64,000 nt of DNA from UBA668 sp041394605 (GCA_041394605.1 JAWKHX010000017.1:57181-121180), one strand, 5' to 3'; shown: positions 35,159 through 44,291, counted from the first letter of the stretch. Notes: generated by a model not told the origin, from the sequence alone. Numbers and translations: made by a program.

Positions 35159-35263
35159 CCGCCGACCGTAGCCCGCCGGGCGCCGGGCCCGGCCCGCGCT
35201 CACAGGGAACTCCCAGCAACCTCCCAGCCCACGGCCGGGGGGCCATCCGTATGGTGGCGCCCG

Positions 35264-37297
35264 ATGCAGGACGCACACCGCACGCCGCGCCGTCTCCTCA
35301 CCCGGCTGCGCCCGCACTGGCCGCTGGCCGTGCCGGTCGTGGTCTCGACGGTGCTCTCCTCGTGGGCGCTCGGCACGGTGGGCTGGGGCAACAACTACTA
35401 CGCGGCCGCGGTGCGGAGCATGAGCCAGAGCTGGCACGCCTTCTGGTACGGCTCGCTGGACAGCGTCGGCTTCGTCACCGTGGACAAGCCGCCGTTCTCC
35501 CTCTGGGTGCAGGCACTCGCGGTGCGCATCTTCGGCTACCACTCCATGACCCTCCTGATCCCCCAGGTGCTCGCCGGCGTCGGCGCGGTCATCCTCGTCT
35601 ACGCCACCCTCGTGCGGCGCTGGGGCCGGATCGCCGCCACCGTCGGAGCGCTGGCCCTGGCGGTCACGCCCATCTCGGTGATGGTCAACCACTCCAACAA
35701 CACCGACGCGATCCTCACCCTGATGATGACCGCCACCGTGTTCGCCGGCGTCCGCGCCGCGGAGACCGGGCGGTGGGGGTGGATGGTCGCCACTGGGCTG
35801 CTGTTCGGTGCCGCGTTCACCAGCAAGATGCTCGCCGCCGCGCCCGTGCTGCCCGCCGTGCTGCTGGCCGTCGCCGTGGTGGCGCCGCTGGCGTGGCGAC
35901 GGCGGACCGCGCTGCTGGCGGGCGGCACGGCGATCGCCGTGGTCGCCGGGCTGGCGTGGTTCACGTTCGTCGACCTCACCCCCGCGTCCCAGCGTCCGTA
36001 CGTCGGCTCCAGCGCGACCAACAGCGCCTTCCAACTGGCCTTCGAGCGCAACGGGGTCAACCAGGTGGAAGGTGACTCCGGCGTCGGACCCGGCGCTGGC
36101 GGCGCCGACAGCCTGCCCGACCGCCCGCAGCAGGACCTTCCCCCACAGGATCTCCCTGGGCTCCCCCCGGCCCAGGGCCTCCCCGACCAGGGCCTCCCCG
36201 GGCAGAACCCACCCGGCCAGTTCCCCCCGGCGCAGGGCCTTCCCGACCAGCAGGGCCTTCCCGGCCGGCAGGGTGGCGCCCCGGGCGGAGGGAACAACCA
36301 GCACGGCTTCGGTGGCGGTGACGCCGGTGCCTTCCGCCTGTTCAACAGCGAGCTCGGCACCCAGATCGGCTGGCTCATCGTCCCCGCGCTGGCCGGGCTG
36401 GTCGGTGCCGCCTTCGCCCTGCGCCGGCGGGTGCTGCGCGATCCCGTCGTCCTCGCCGCGACCACCTGGTTCGTGCTCGGGGCCGGTGCGTACAGCATCA
36501 CCGAGGGCATCGTGCACCCCTACTACGTAGCCAGCATCGCCCCGCCGTTGGCCATGCTGATCGGCATCGGCGCCGGCGTCGTCCGCGACCGCTGGCAGCA
36601 CCGGGCCACGCTGCCGGCGCTCGGCGCGGCCGTGACGGCCAGCGGGCTGGTCTCCTGGCTCATCGCCCGCCGCACCGGCTGGGACGTCGCCAGTGGGGTC
36701 GCGCTCGCCACCGTGGCCGCGGGGTTGGCGGCCGCGGTCGTCGGCCTGGCCCGCCCCGGCAGGTCCACCCGCTGGATCGCACTCGGCGTGCTCGCCGTGC
36801 TGGCCACACCGTTCGCCTGGACGGTCGGCTCGCTGAAGACCGGGCTCAGCGCCAACCTGCCCTACGCCGACCCGGTGGCCTCGGGCACGCTCGGTCGCAC
36901 CGGTGGGGGTGGGAACGGCCCGGGCACGATGCAGGTCGACGAGGCCGTCGTGGACTACCTCCTCGCCAACCGGGGCAACACCACCTGGCTGGTGGCCGCC
37001 CCCTCGGCCCAGGTCGGCGCGCCGATCATCATCACGACCGGGGAGCCGGTGATGGCCCTCGGCGGCTTCTCCGGCGGCGACCAGATCCTCACCGCCGACG
37101 AGTGGGACGCGCTGGTGGCAGCCGGCGAGGTCCGCTTCGCCTACCTCGGCGGGCAGGGCGGCCAGGCCGGTCCGGGCGGGCAGGCCGGCCCCGGCGGGCA
37201 GGGCGTCGGCGGGCAGGGCTTCGGCGTCACCGCCCACATCCGCGAGACGTGCACCGCGGTCACCGAGGTGTCGGCGTCGCTGTACGACTGCGGGTGA
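35264..37297 (+). CDS. GT39-like (PMT_2) membrane glycosyltransferase
   Basis: 677 residues, many membrane segments. The N-terminal block WALGTVGWGNNYYAAAVRSM, DSVGFVTVDKPPFSLWVQAL and NHSNNTDAILTLMMT matches the YkcB-like lipid-linked-sugar glycosyltransferases. Unusual is a Pro/Gln/Gly-rich stretch at about 282-340 (repeated PPAQGLPDQ and LPGQ), before the next membrane helix, likely on the outer face. A second Gly/Gln-rich run lies near the C-terminus. ATG 35264 is the first family-consistent start. It probably glycosylates a cell-surface acceptor; sugar and acceptor unknown. Confidence 0.85.
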   Translation: MQDAHRTPRRLLTRLRPHWPLAVPVVVSTVLSSWALGTVGWGNNYYAAAVRSMSQSWHAFWYGSLDSVGFVTVDKPPFSLWVQALAVRIFGYHSMTLLIPQVLAGVGAVILVYATLVRRWGRIAATVGALALAVTPISVMVNHSNNTDAILTLMMTATVFAGVRAAETGRWGWMVATGLLFGAAFTSKMLAAAPVLPAVLLAVAVVAPLAWRRRTALLAGGTAIAVVAGLAWFTFVDLTPASQRPYVGSSATNSAFQLAFERNGVNQVEGDSGVGPGAGGADSLPDRPQQDLPPQDLPGLPPAQGLPDQGLPGQNPPGQFPPAQGLPDQQGLPGRQGGAPGGGNNQHGFGGGDAGAFRLFNSELGTQIGWLIVPALAGLVGAAFALRRRVLRDPVVLAATTWFVLGAGAYSITEGIVHPYYVASIAPPLAMLIGIGAGVVRDRWQHRATLPALGAAVTASGLVSWLIARRTGWDVASGVALATVAAGLAAAVVGLARPGRSTRWIALGVLAVLATPFAWTVGSLKTGLSANLPYADPVASGTLGRTGGGGNGPGTMQVDEAVVDYLLANRGNTTWLVAAPSAQVGAPIIITTGEPVMALGGFSGGDQILTADEWDALVAAGEVRFAYLGGQGGQAGPGGQAGPGGQGVGGQGFGVTAHIRETCTAVTEVSASLYDCG

Positions 37298-37303
37298 CCG
37301 CGT

Positions 37304-38062
37304 TCAGGCCCTGGCCAGCTGCGCCAGCAGGTCGGCGGTCGGGCCGATGGCGGAGAGGAACGGCGAGTGGTCGGTCACCAGCTCCACCGTCCGCCCGCAG
37401 CGGGCGGCCATGATCCGCTGGTGCTCCGGGTGGACGGCCTGGTCCTCGGTGCACAGCACGTACGTGGACGGCACGGTCGCCCGTGGCGAACCCTCCACGG
37501 CCTGGAGCATCGTCGCCATCGGCTGCGGGCTGATGCGGGCCAGTGAGGCGGGGATGACCTCCGGCGGGCAGGTGCCGTAGAGCGCGGCAGCGGCCACGGC
37601 CGGGTCGAGCACCGACGTGCCGTCGTCCAGCGGGCGCATCGCCGCCGACAGGGCGACGTCGTGACGGGGGAAGGCCCGCAGCGCGCCCATCACGCTCTCG
37701 CCGTCGTCCAGCGCGAAGGCGGCGAGGTAGACGAGGTGGGCGACCGCGGGGAACCACGCCGCCGCCTGGGTGATGACCGCACCGCCGTAGCTGTGGCCCA
37801 CCAGGACCGGGCTCTCGACGCCACGCTCGCCCAGCACCGCCAGCGTGTCGACCACGCAGCGGGCGTCGCCGTGCAGGTCGGTCAGCGGGGCCAGCGACGC
37901 ACCGTGGCCGGGCAGGTCGACCGCCAGCGACGGCACGCCGCGGCGGTCCAGCTCCGTCTGCAGCGCGGCGTAGCACCAGGCCCCGTGCCACGCGCCGTGG
38001 ACCAGCACGACGGTGCGGACGGAGGTCGTGCCAGTGTCGGTGGTGGCGGCGGAATCGGTCAC
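37304..38062 (-). CDS. Alpha/beta hydrolase
   Basis: 252 residues from GTG 38062. TVVLVHGAWHGAWCYAAL (oxyanion HG), LAVDLPGHGAS, VLVGHSYGGAV with nucleophile G-H-S-Y-G, and a C-terminal TDHSPFLS carrying the likely catalytic His; AVHPE holds the acid region. Resembles methylesterase/salicylate-esterase-type hydrolases. Divergent from the ArsR gene. Confidence 0.85.
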   Translation of the reverse strand: MTDSAATTDTGTTSVRTVVLVHGAWHGAWCYAALQTELDRRGVPSLAVDLPGHGASLAPLTDLHGDARCVVDTLAVLGERGVESPVLVGHSYGGAVITQAAAWFPAVAHLVYLAAFALDDGESVMGALRAFPRHDVALSAAMRPLDDGTSVLDPAVAAAALYGTCPPEVIPASLARISPQPMATMLQAVEGSPRATVPSTYVLCTEDQAVHPEHQRIMAARCGRTVELVTDHSPFLSAIGPTADLLAQLARA

Positions 38063-38096
38063 GGCGGCGAGCGTAGTCCGGGTCGCCGACTTGGTA

Positions 38097-38114
38097 CATT
38101 GACGTACGTCGATG
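38097..38114. promoter_or_regulatory. ArsR-type operator
   Basis: CATTGACGTACGTCGATG, an 18-bp palindrome with one mismatched pair, 35 bases before the ArsR start and 35 bases above the divergent hydrolase start. Position and shape suit an ArsR/SmtB dimer site acting on one or both genes. Confidence 0.65.
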
Positions 38115-38148
38115 CCCTACCGGGCCAGTTCGCGAAGGAGGTGCCGCC

Positions 38149-38484
38149 GTGGCCAGAACCACCCCGACCCCGGCCGTGGAGTGCTGCACGCCCGTCGGCG
38201 CCGACGGGTTCGACCACGCCGACGCCGCCGAGGCGGCCAAGGGCTTCGCTGCCCTCGCCGACCCGGTGCGCCTGCACCTGCTGTCCATGATCGTCGCCGC
38301 CGGCGAGGGTGGTGCGTGCGTGTGCGACCTGGTCGCCCCGTCCGGGCGCTCGCAGCCCACGGTCAGCCACCACCTGCGCCTCCTGCGCGAGGCCGGGTTG
38401 GTCACCAGCGAGAAGCGCGGCACCTGGGCCTGGTATCACGCCGTGCCCGGCCGGCTGGAGCAGTTGCGGGCAGCGCTGGCATGA
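38149..38484 (+). CDS. ArsR/SmtB family metal-responsive repressor
   Basis: 111 residues from GTG 38149 behind GAAGGAGGTG. Winged helix: FAALADPVRLHLLSMIVAAG, the recognition part RSQPTVSHHLRLLREAGLV and the wing EKRGTWAWYHAV. Cysteine pairs at CC (residues 12-13) and CVCDL (about 56-60) give a likely thiolate site for As(III) or a soft metal. Stop overlaps the NAT start (ATGA), so both are one operon. Confidence 0.9.
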   Translation: MARTTPTPAVECCTPVGADGFDHADAAEAAKGFAALADPVRLHLLSMIVAAGEGGACVCDLVAPSGRSQPTVSHHLRLLREAGLVTSEKRGTWAWYHAVPGRLEQLRAALA

Positions 38485-39308
38485 CCGACGTGCCCGTGGC
38501 GGCCTACCTGCGCCGCATCGGGATGGACCCCCAGACCGGCCCGCCCACGCTCGATCTCCTGGCCGCGCTGCAACTGGCCCACCTCACCACGGTCCCGTTC
38601 GAGAACCTCGCCGTGTTCCACCACCGCGGCCCGCGGACCGGCCTGGACTGGTCGCTGCCCAAGGTGGTCGACCAGCGTCGCGGCGGCTGGTGCTTCGAGC
38701 TCAACGGTGCGTTCGGCGCGCTCCTGCAGGCACTCGGCTTCGCCGCCGACCATGTGGCCTGCCGGGTGTGGGAGGGCAACCCGGGCAACCCCACGCCGGC
38801 CGACTGGGGGCCGGAGTTCGACCATCTCGGGGTGGTCGTGCGGCTGGACGGTGAACGCTGGTTCGTGGACGTCGGGTTCGGCGACTGCTGCCTCGTACCG
38901 CTGCCGCTCGCCAGCGGCGAGTACGACGCGGTGCCCCGCCCGGCGCGGATGGACGCCCTGCCGGGCGGCATCCACATCCTCCACGAACTGCTGCCGCCCG
39001 ACGGCGACGACGGCCGCATGGCTGCAGCGTGGACCCCACAACTGCACATCGACCCGACACCTCGTCAGCTGGACGAGTTCGACGGCAGGTCGCGGTTCCT
39101 GCAGACCGACCCGTCCTCCACCTGGCATCAGAAGCCGTTCGCCACCCGGGCGCTGGACGGCACCGGTTCGCGGGTCACCTTGCGCCGCGGCCTGTTGCGC
39201 CATCGCAGCGGCACGGGGCCATTCGTGGACGGACGCGTCGAGGAGGGCGCCCCGCAGGACGCCCTCCTCGGTGAGTGGTTCGGTCTGGCCGACTCGTTCA
39301 GCCGTTGA
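38481..39308 (+). CDS. nat: Arylamine N-acetyltransferase
   Basis: 275 residues, normal size. Acetyl-CoA-dependent acetylation of arylamines and hydrazines. The triad is readable: Cys71 in RRGGWCFELN, His115 in FDHLGVVV and Asp130 in FVDVGFGD, and the VPFENLAVFH block is diagnostic. In mycobacteria NAT lies with cholesterol catabolism; here it is coupled to an ArsR regulator, which is uncommon. Confidence 0.95.
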   Translation: MTDVPVAAYLRRIGMDPQTGPPTLDLLAALQLAHLTTVPFENLAVFHHRGPRTGLDWSLPKVVDQRRGGWCFELNGAFGALLQALGFAADHVACRVWEGNPGNPTPADWGPEFDHLGVVVRLDGERWFVDVGFGDCCLVPLPLASGEYDAVPRPARMDALPGGIHILHELLPPDGDDGRMAAAWTPQLHIDPTPRQLDEFDGRSRFLQTDPSSTWHQKPFATRALDGTGSRVTLRRGLLRHRSGTGPFVDGRVEEGAPQDALLGEWFGLADSFSR

Positions 39309-39939
39309 CTCGGACGGTGGCCGGGCGACGGCGGGCGAAGCCGAAGACTCCCACGCCGGCCACCAGCAACGCACCGGCCAGCAGGGCCATGGTGGTGGAG
39401 CCGGAGCCGGTGGCGGGCATGGCACCCGAGCCGGAGTCCGCGGCCGGCGGCAGCAGCACAGCGTCGATCACGTGGATGATGCCGTTGCAGGCCATGATGT
39501 CCGTGGTCACGACCTTGACGGTGTCGTTCAGGTAGACGGAGCCGTCAACGACCTTGATGGAGATGGCGGCGCCGTTCAGCGTGGTGGCCGAGCTCAGGCC
39601 CACCACCGTGGCGGCATCCACCGCGCCGGGGACCACGTGGTAGGTCAGCACGCTGGTCAGCAGTTCCTTGTCGGCCAGCAACTGGTCGGCGGTCATGTTC
39701 AGCGCGGTCAGGGCAGCGGCGAACGCATCGTCCGTGGGGGCGAAGACCGTGACCGGGCCGTCGTCGCAGCTGTCCACGGCGCCCACCAGGTCGGCGGCGC
39801 CGAGCGCGGCGACGAGCGTCTCGAAGTCGGGGTTGGACGAGGCGATCTCGGCGATCGTCTGGTCCTCGGCGTGAGCGGGCGTCGCGACGAGCCCGGAGGC
39901 GCCGGCGGTGATGGCTGCGGCGGCGAGCAGCTTCTTCAT
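39298..39939 (-). CDS. Fasciclin-domain cell-surface protein with sortase-type signal
   Basis: 213 residues. Signal peptide 1-24 (MKKLLAAAAITAGASG, cut after AHA), one FAS1 domain (FETLVAALGAADLVGAV, VTVFAPTDDAFAA, LTYHVVPGAV, GIIHVIDAVLLPP), then MPATG, a hydrophobic helix and the basic end ARRRPA: an LPXTG-like sorting signal with Met in first position. FAS1 proteins mediate adhesion. Its 3' end overlaps the NAT gene by 11 bases. Confidence 0.9.
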   Translation of the reverse strand: MKKLLAAAAITAGASGLVATPAHAEDQTIAEIASSNPDFETLVAALGAADLVGAVDSCDDGPVTVFAPTDDAFAAALTALNMTADQLLADKELLTSVLTYHVVPGAVDAATVVGLSSATTLNGAAISIKVVDGSVYLNDTVKVVTTDIMACNGIIHVIDAVLLPPAADSGSGAMPATGSGSTTMALLAGALLVAGVGVFGFARRRPATVRVNG

Positions 39940-40031
39940 GATGGGGGTTCCTCCTGGTGCGGGCGGCCGGTCCGTTCCCGGCCGTCATGTCACCTTCGGA
40001 GCCGCTCCAAGGACGGATGGGTGATTTATCA

Positions 40032-40646
40032 CTAATCTTCGTGGCCGGGGGTATGGACGGGGGTGACGTCCTCCGCCGCCTGGCGTACCTGCCAGTCGCG
40101 ATCCTCCAGCGCGGCGGCCAGCGCGGCCTCCACCTCCGGCCCGTCGAACGGTGCCAGCGCCAGCACAGCACGGCGGCGAACGGCGGGCTTGTCGCGGCAC
40201 CCGGCGAGCACGGCCGGCAGGCCCCGCGGGTCGCCGATGGCCCCGAGCGCGGCGATGCACGACTCGCGCACCAGCGCGTCCTCGGCCGTCACGGCCAGGT
40301 CGGCGAGGCGGGGCACCAGGTCGACGGCGGCCTCACCGCGCTCGCCGGCGGCCCACGCGGCAGCGTCCACCACGGTGGGTTCCGGGTCGTCCAGCAGCGC
40401 GGCCAGCGGCACGTCGGCGCGGGTGGCCCCGAGCAGCGCCACCCGCCGGCGCACGCCATGGTGCGGGTCGTCGACAGCCGCGGCGACGTCGACGGCGGTC
40501 AGCACGCCCAAGCGGGTGAGCGCGCCGAGCGCCAGCACCCGTGCCTCGGGGTCGGCACTCGACAGCGCAGCCCGCGCCGTGGGCTCGTCGCCCGTGTGAC
40601 CGGCCAGTGCAACGGCCTGCCACCGGGCCGGATCGGCGGCGCTCAT
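40032..40646 (-). CDS. HEAT-repeat protein
   Basis: 204 residues, built of about six helical repeats: ARAALSSADPEARVLALGAL, VDDPHHGVRRRVALLGA, LDDPEPTVVDAAAWAAGERG, VRESCIAALGAIGDPRGLPAVL and EDRDWQVRQAAEDV. A protein-interaction scaffold of unknown partner. Start ATG 40646 overlaps the stop of the membrane protein gene upstream by four bases. Confidence 0.85.
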   Translation of the reverse strand: MSAADPARWQAVALAGHTGDEPTARAALSSADPEARVLALGALTRLGVLTAVDVAAAVDDPHHGVRRRVALLGATRADVPLAALLDDPEPTVVDAAAWAAGERGEAAVDLVPRLADLAVTAEDALVRESCIAALGAIGDPRGLPAVLAGCRDKPAVRRRAVLALAPFDGPEVEAALAAALEDRDWQVRQAAEDVTPVHTPGHED

Positions 40647-40963
40647 CGCTTCAGCATCTCGGTGACACGGATCACCAGCGTGGCAGTGCCGAAGCCGATC
40701 AGCGTGGCCACCACCGCGCCCACCCAGAGCGCCAGACCCGACACGGCGATGACCGACCACACCCGCTGGTACCAGCGCGGCGGCAGGTACCCGCGGGACG
40801 GCAGTTCCTCGACCTCGACGCCGATGGGGGCGCGCAGTGGGCGGCGGGCGCGTGCCAGATCGGCCGTTGGTCTGGCACGCTTTCGCCAACCCGTGGCGAC
40901 GAGTGCCACGATGGCCAGACCGGCAATCCAGCCAGCAGCGGTGGTGACCTCCGTGATGTTCAC
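40643..40963 (-). CDS. Small membrane protein (two helices)
   Basis: 106 residues from GTG 40963. Helix 1 about 8-24 (AAGWIAGLAIVALVATG), a basic cytoplasmic loop (WRKRARPTADLARARRPLRA), helix 2 about 68-98. No family recognised. Coupled to the HEAT gene and facing the YlbL-type protease. Confidence 0.7.
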   Translation of the reverse strand: MNITEVTTAAGWIAGLAIVALVATGWRKRARPTADLARARRPLRAPIGVEVEELPSRGYLPPRWYQRVWSVIAVSGLALWVGAVVATLIGFGTATLVIRVTEMLKR

Positions 40964-40997
40964 GCAGTCCGACAGTGTAAGTGAGCCCCGGCCCGCC

Positions 40998-42209
40998 GTG
41001 CGGGCGCCTCGTCGCGCCGACCGTTGGTGGGGCATCCCCCTGGCGGTGTTGGGCGGTCTGGCGGTGTTCGCTCCGGTGGTCGCGGCGGTCATCCCGGCCC
41101 GCACGCTCGTCGACCGCTCCCGCTGCGTGGAGTACGACCAGAACGACCCCAGCCTGTGCGTCCGGACCAACGTGCAGCCCGCCGAGTTCGCGCTGGTGCC
41201 CGCTGATGCCGAGCCGGTGGAGCCCCGCCTGGCCGTGGCCGGCACCCCCACCTACGCGGAGGACGGCAGGATCTACTTCGTCACGGTCCGCGAACCGGAG
41301 ATCACCCTGCTGGACTGGTTCGGCATCGCCTTGGAGCCCAGCGTGCGCCTGCGCTCCAACGAGGACAAGTACGGCACGGGCACCAGCGAGGACCGCCTGC
41401 GCGAGGGCCAGCGGCAGATGACCGGCGCCAAGGACTGGGCCATCTACACCGCCCTCACCCGCGCCGGGTTCGATGCTCAGATGGTGCCCGGCGTGGCGCA
41501 GGTGGACTATGTGGTCTGCCTGCAGCCCAACGACGCCGGCACCGAGTGCCTGAACTGGGCACCGGCCAACGACTTCCTGCAGGAGTACGACGTCATCACC
41601 TCCATCGACGGTCGCGACGTGGTGATCCTCGACGATGTCGGCGCCATCCTCGCCGACCACGAACCCGGCGACGTCGTGGACGTCACGGTGCTGCGCAACG
41701 GTGAGGAGGTCACCGGGCAGGTGGAGTTGATCGACAGCCCGCAGGACCCCGGCCGTACGATCCTCGGGTTCATGCCGATCGACACCCGCACCCTGCAACT
41801 GCCCGAGGGGCTCACCGTGGACATCGACACCGGCTCGATCGGAGGGCCGTCGGCCGGCCTGGCGTTCACGCTCGCACTCATCGACGAGGTCACCGAGGGC
41901 AGCCTCACCGGCGGGCTGGAGGTGGCCGTCACCGGCACGATCAACGAGGACGGCAGCGTCGGCGCCATCGGCGGCCTCAACTCCAAGGCGTCGGCAGTGC
42001 AGCAGGTGGGCGTGAAGTACTTCCTGGTACCCACGTCGCAGGGCTACGACGAGCGCAGCCCGGACAGCATCCCCGCGGCCGAGAAGGTGGTCGGCGACGA
42101 CGTGCAGATCATCCCCGTGGCCACGCTGGAAGAGGCGCTCGCCGCGCTGGAGGCCCTGGGCGGCGACCCCATTCCCGCCGGCCCCGCAGCGCCCACCGGC
42201 CAGGCCTGA
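40998..42209 (+). CDS. Membrane-anchored PDZ/Lon-type serine protease (YlbL family)
   Basis: 403 residues from GTG 40998. One membrane helix (about 13-34), an extracytoplasmic domain, a PDZ domain (about 190-260, YDVITSIDGRDVVILDDVGAIL) and a Lon S16 protease domain with Ser285 in IGGPSAGLAF and Lys330 in GGLNSKASAV, the right spacing for the catalytic dyad. ATG 40956 is an alternative start but would overlap the divergent gene. In M. tuberculosis the equivalent Rv3194c adjoins the UPF0182 protein Rv3193c; here a DivIVA-like gene lies between. Confidence 0.88.
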   Translation: MRAPRRADRWWGIPLAVLGGLAVFAPVVAAVIPARTLVDRSRCVEYDQNDPSLCVRTNVQPAEFALVPADAEPVEPRLAVAGTPTYAEDGRIYFVTVREPEITLLDWFGIALEPSVRLRSNEDKYGTGTSEDRLREGQRQMTGAKDWAIYTALTRAGFDAQMVPGVAQVDYVVCLQPNDAGTECLNWAPANDFLQEYDVITSIDGRDVVILDDVGAILADHEPGDVVDVTVLRNGEEVTGQVELIDSPQDPGRTILGFMPIDTRTLQLPEGLTVDIDTGSIGGPSAGLAFTLALIDEVTEGSLTGGLEVAVTGTINEDGSVGAIGGLNSKASAVQQVGVKYFLVPTSQGYDERSPDSIPAAEKVVGDDVQIIPVATLEEALAALEALGGDPIPAGPAAPTGQA

Positions 42210-42271
42210 CCACCGCGCCGGGCGAGGGGGATGCCACCCTTCGCGCACTGTGGACGCCTACGCTTTCGGCG

Positions 42272-44281
42272 ATGGCCATGTCCTTCGCCCGCCCGGACCC
42301 GTCGTCGCCGAACTCGGTGGCCTCGGCCACGTTCGCGATGTCCCGGCGCGGCTTCGATCAGGGTGAGGTGCGCGACTTCCTGCGCATGCTCGCCGCCGAA
42401 CTCGCCCGCCTGCAGGAGCGCGAGAAGTTCCTCGAGCGCGAGCTGCGGATGGCCCAGCGCAGCGCGCCACACGCCGCCGTCGTGCTGGACGACGAGGTGG
42501 TCACCAAGATGCTCGGCGAGGAGACCGCCCGCATCCTGCAGGCCGCCCGTGAGGCCGCCAACCAGATCCGCACCCGCTCGGAGGAGCAGGCGGCCCGCCT
42601 GGTGCGCGAGGCCACCGACGAGGCCCAGCGCCGCCGCGAGGAAGCCGAGATCGAAACCTCCCGCCGCCGCCAGGACGCCACCGCCGACGCCGAGGCCGAG
42701 CTGGAGATGGCCAAGCAGCAGGGCCGCGAGATGGTCAACGAGGCCCGCGCCTACCGCGAGCGGGTGCTCAGCGAGTTGTCCCGCCGCCGCGAGCTGGCCC
42801 GCCAGCAGATCGAGCAACTGGTGCACGGCCGCGACCGCCTGCTGCAGGCGTTCGAGCGGGCGCGCATCGCTGCCGTGGACGTGATGGCCGAGCTCACCCC
42901 GTTGGGCGAGCCGAGCGAGTACGTCAACTTGGCGCCCACCACCGGCCCCGTGCCGCTGATGGTGCCCGGTCGCCCCGCGCCCGGCACCGAGCCCGAGGCC
43001 GAGCAGGAGCCAGAGGCGCAGCCTGAGGCCGAGCTCGACGACGTCGAGGACCTCGACACCGTCGACGAGTTCGAGGACGCGACCGACGAGGCTGACGACG
43101 GCAACGACGAGGCTGACGACGGCAACGACGAGGTGGAGGCCGAGTTCGAGGACGTCGAGGCCGAGCTCGACGACGTCGAGGCCGAGTTCGAGGCCGAACT
43201 CGACGAGGCGGACGACGACATGCTGGTCGACGCTGCGGAGGACGAGGACGAGGACGAGGCAGCCGCCGAATTCGACGGAACCGACGCGGACCACACCGAC
43301 GCGGACGACACCGACACGGACGACACCGGGGCCGACGACACGGGGCTGGCACCGGTGGTGGCCCTGTTCGCCGGCGAGATCGACCAGCCGGAGTTGGACG
43401 ACGACCCACTGCCGGCCTCGGCGCCGCGGGCCTCGGTGGACGACCTGTTCGCCCGGCTGCGTGCGTCGCGCGCCGAGGATGTCGCTGCCAAGGCGTCCAC
43501 GGCCGCCCCGAGCGACGACCACCCCTCGGTCACCGACGCCACCGAGGCCGTGGCCAGGCCGTCGGTGTTCGATGCCACGCCGGAGGCGCCGGCCCCGGAC
43601 ACGGAGGCCGACGACACCCCGTTCACCCGTCGCGACGCCGCGCTCACCCCGCTGATCGTGGCCGGTGCCCGCAAGCTGAAGCGGGTGCTGGCCGACGAGC
43701 AGAACGACGTGCTGCACGCCTTGCGCCGCGGCTCTGCCGACCGCCTGGACGCGCTGGTGCCGAAGGCCGCCGAGCACATCGAGCGCTACACGCACGCCAT
43801 CCACGAGGAACTGCGCGCCGCCGCACTGGCCGGCGCCGCCAGCCTGGACGACCGCGAGGCCGCAGCACACGAGCGTGAGATCGTGAAGGCCTCGGCATTA
43901 CAGCCGGCCATGGATGCCCTGGCCGACCGCCTGGTGGACACCCTGCGCGAGCGGCTGGACCGTGCGGTGGCCGACGCCGCGGGCGACCCCGACGAGCTCA
44001 CCGAGCACGTCCGCAGCATCTACCGCGAGTGGAAGACACAGCGGATCGACGAGCACGTGGAGGACGTCATCCGCATCGCCTTCGGGCACGGCGCGCTGGC
44101 GGTGCTGGCGCCCGGCACGCCCATCTGCTGGGCGGTGGACCCCAACGGTCCGGCCTGCCCCGACGCGGACGACAACGCGCTCGGCGGGGCGGTGGCGGCC
44201 GGCCAGCCGTTCCCCACCGATCACCTGTGCGCGCCGGCCCACCCGGGCTGCCGCTGCCTGCTGGTGCGAGCACCCCGCTAG
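42272..44281 (+). CDS. DivIVA-like coiled-coil protein with acidic linker and HPGCRC C-terminus
   Basis: 669 residues. N-terminus FAMSRRGFDQGEVRDFLRMLAAELARL fits the DivIVA membrane-curvature module, followed by a long coiled coil to about 215 (EEQAARLVREATDEAQRRRE). Residues about 245-350 are an acidic low-complexity linker with a 21-bp tandem duplication. The C-terminal third is helical and ends ICWAVDPNGPACPDAD and DHLCAPAHPGCRCLLVRAP, like the HPNCRC end of phage SPP1 gp7/Mu F head-morphogenesis proteins. Polar-growth or division scaffold inferred. ATG 42272; ATG 42278 also possible. Confidence 0.8.
   Translation: MAMSFARPDPSSPNSVASATFAMSRRGFDQGEVRDFLRMLAAELARLQEREKFLERELRMAQRSAPHAAVVLDDEVVTKMLGEETARILQAAREAANQIRTRSEEQAARLVREATDEAQRRREEAEIETSRRRQDATADAEAELEMAKQQGREMVNEARAYRERVLSELSRRRELARQQIEQLVHGRDRLLQAFERARIAAVDVMAELTPLGEPSEYVNLAPTTGPVPLMVPGRPAPGTEPEAEQEPEAQPEAELDDVEDLDTVDEFEDATDEADDGNDEADDGNDEVEAEFEDVEAELDDVEAEFEAELDEADDDMLVDAAEDEDEDEAAAEFDGTDADHTDADDTDTDDTGADDTGLAPVVALFAGEIDQPELDDDPLPASAPRASVDDLFARLRASRAEDVAAKASTAAPSDDHPSVTDATEAVARPSVFDATPEAPAPDTEADDTPFTRRDAALTPLIVAGARKLKRVLADEQNDVLHALRRGSADRLDALVPKAAEHIERYTHAIHEELRAAALAGAASLDDREAAAHEREIVKASALQPAMDALADRLVDTLRERLDRAVADAAGDPDELTEHVRSIYREWKTQRIDEHVEDVIRIAFGHGALAVLAPGTPICWAVDPNGPACPDADDNALGGAVAAGQPFPTDHLCAPAHPGCRCLLVRAPR
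43088..43129 (+). repeat. 21-bp perfect tandem duplication
   Basis: Two identical units (43088-43108, 43109-43129) encoding EADDGND twice in the acidic linker of the DivIVA-like protein. In frame, so length-variable without harm. Confidence 0.9.
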
Positions 44282-44291
44282 CCTCGCCCGC

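Noticed and set aside
34598..37237. Very long minus-strand open frame across the glycosyltransferase
   Set aside because: Only its last 186 codons (from 35158) have protein-like sequence; the rest is Gly/Arg/His-rich shadow of the GT39 gene.
40956..40997. Upstream ATG 40956 as start of the YlbL-type protease
   Set aside because: It would overlap the start of the divergent membrane-protein gene, and the membrane anchor is complete from GTG 40998; left as an alternative.
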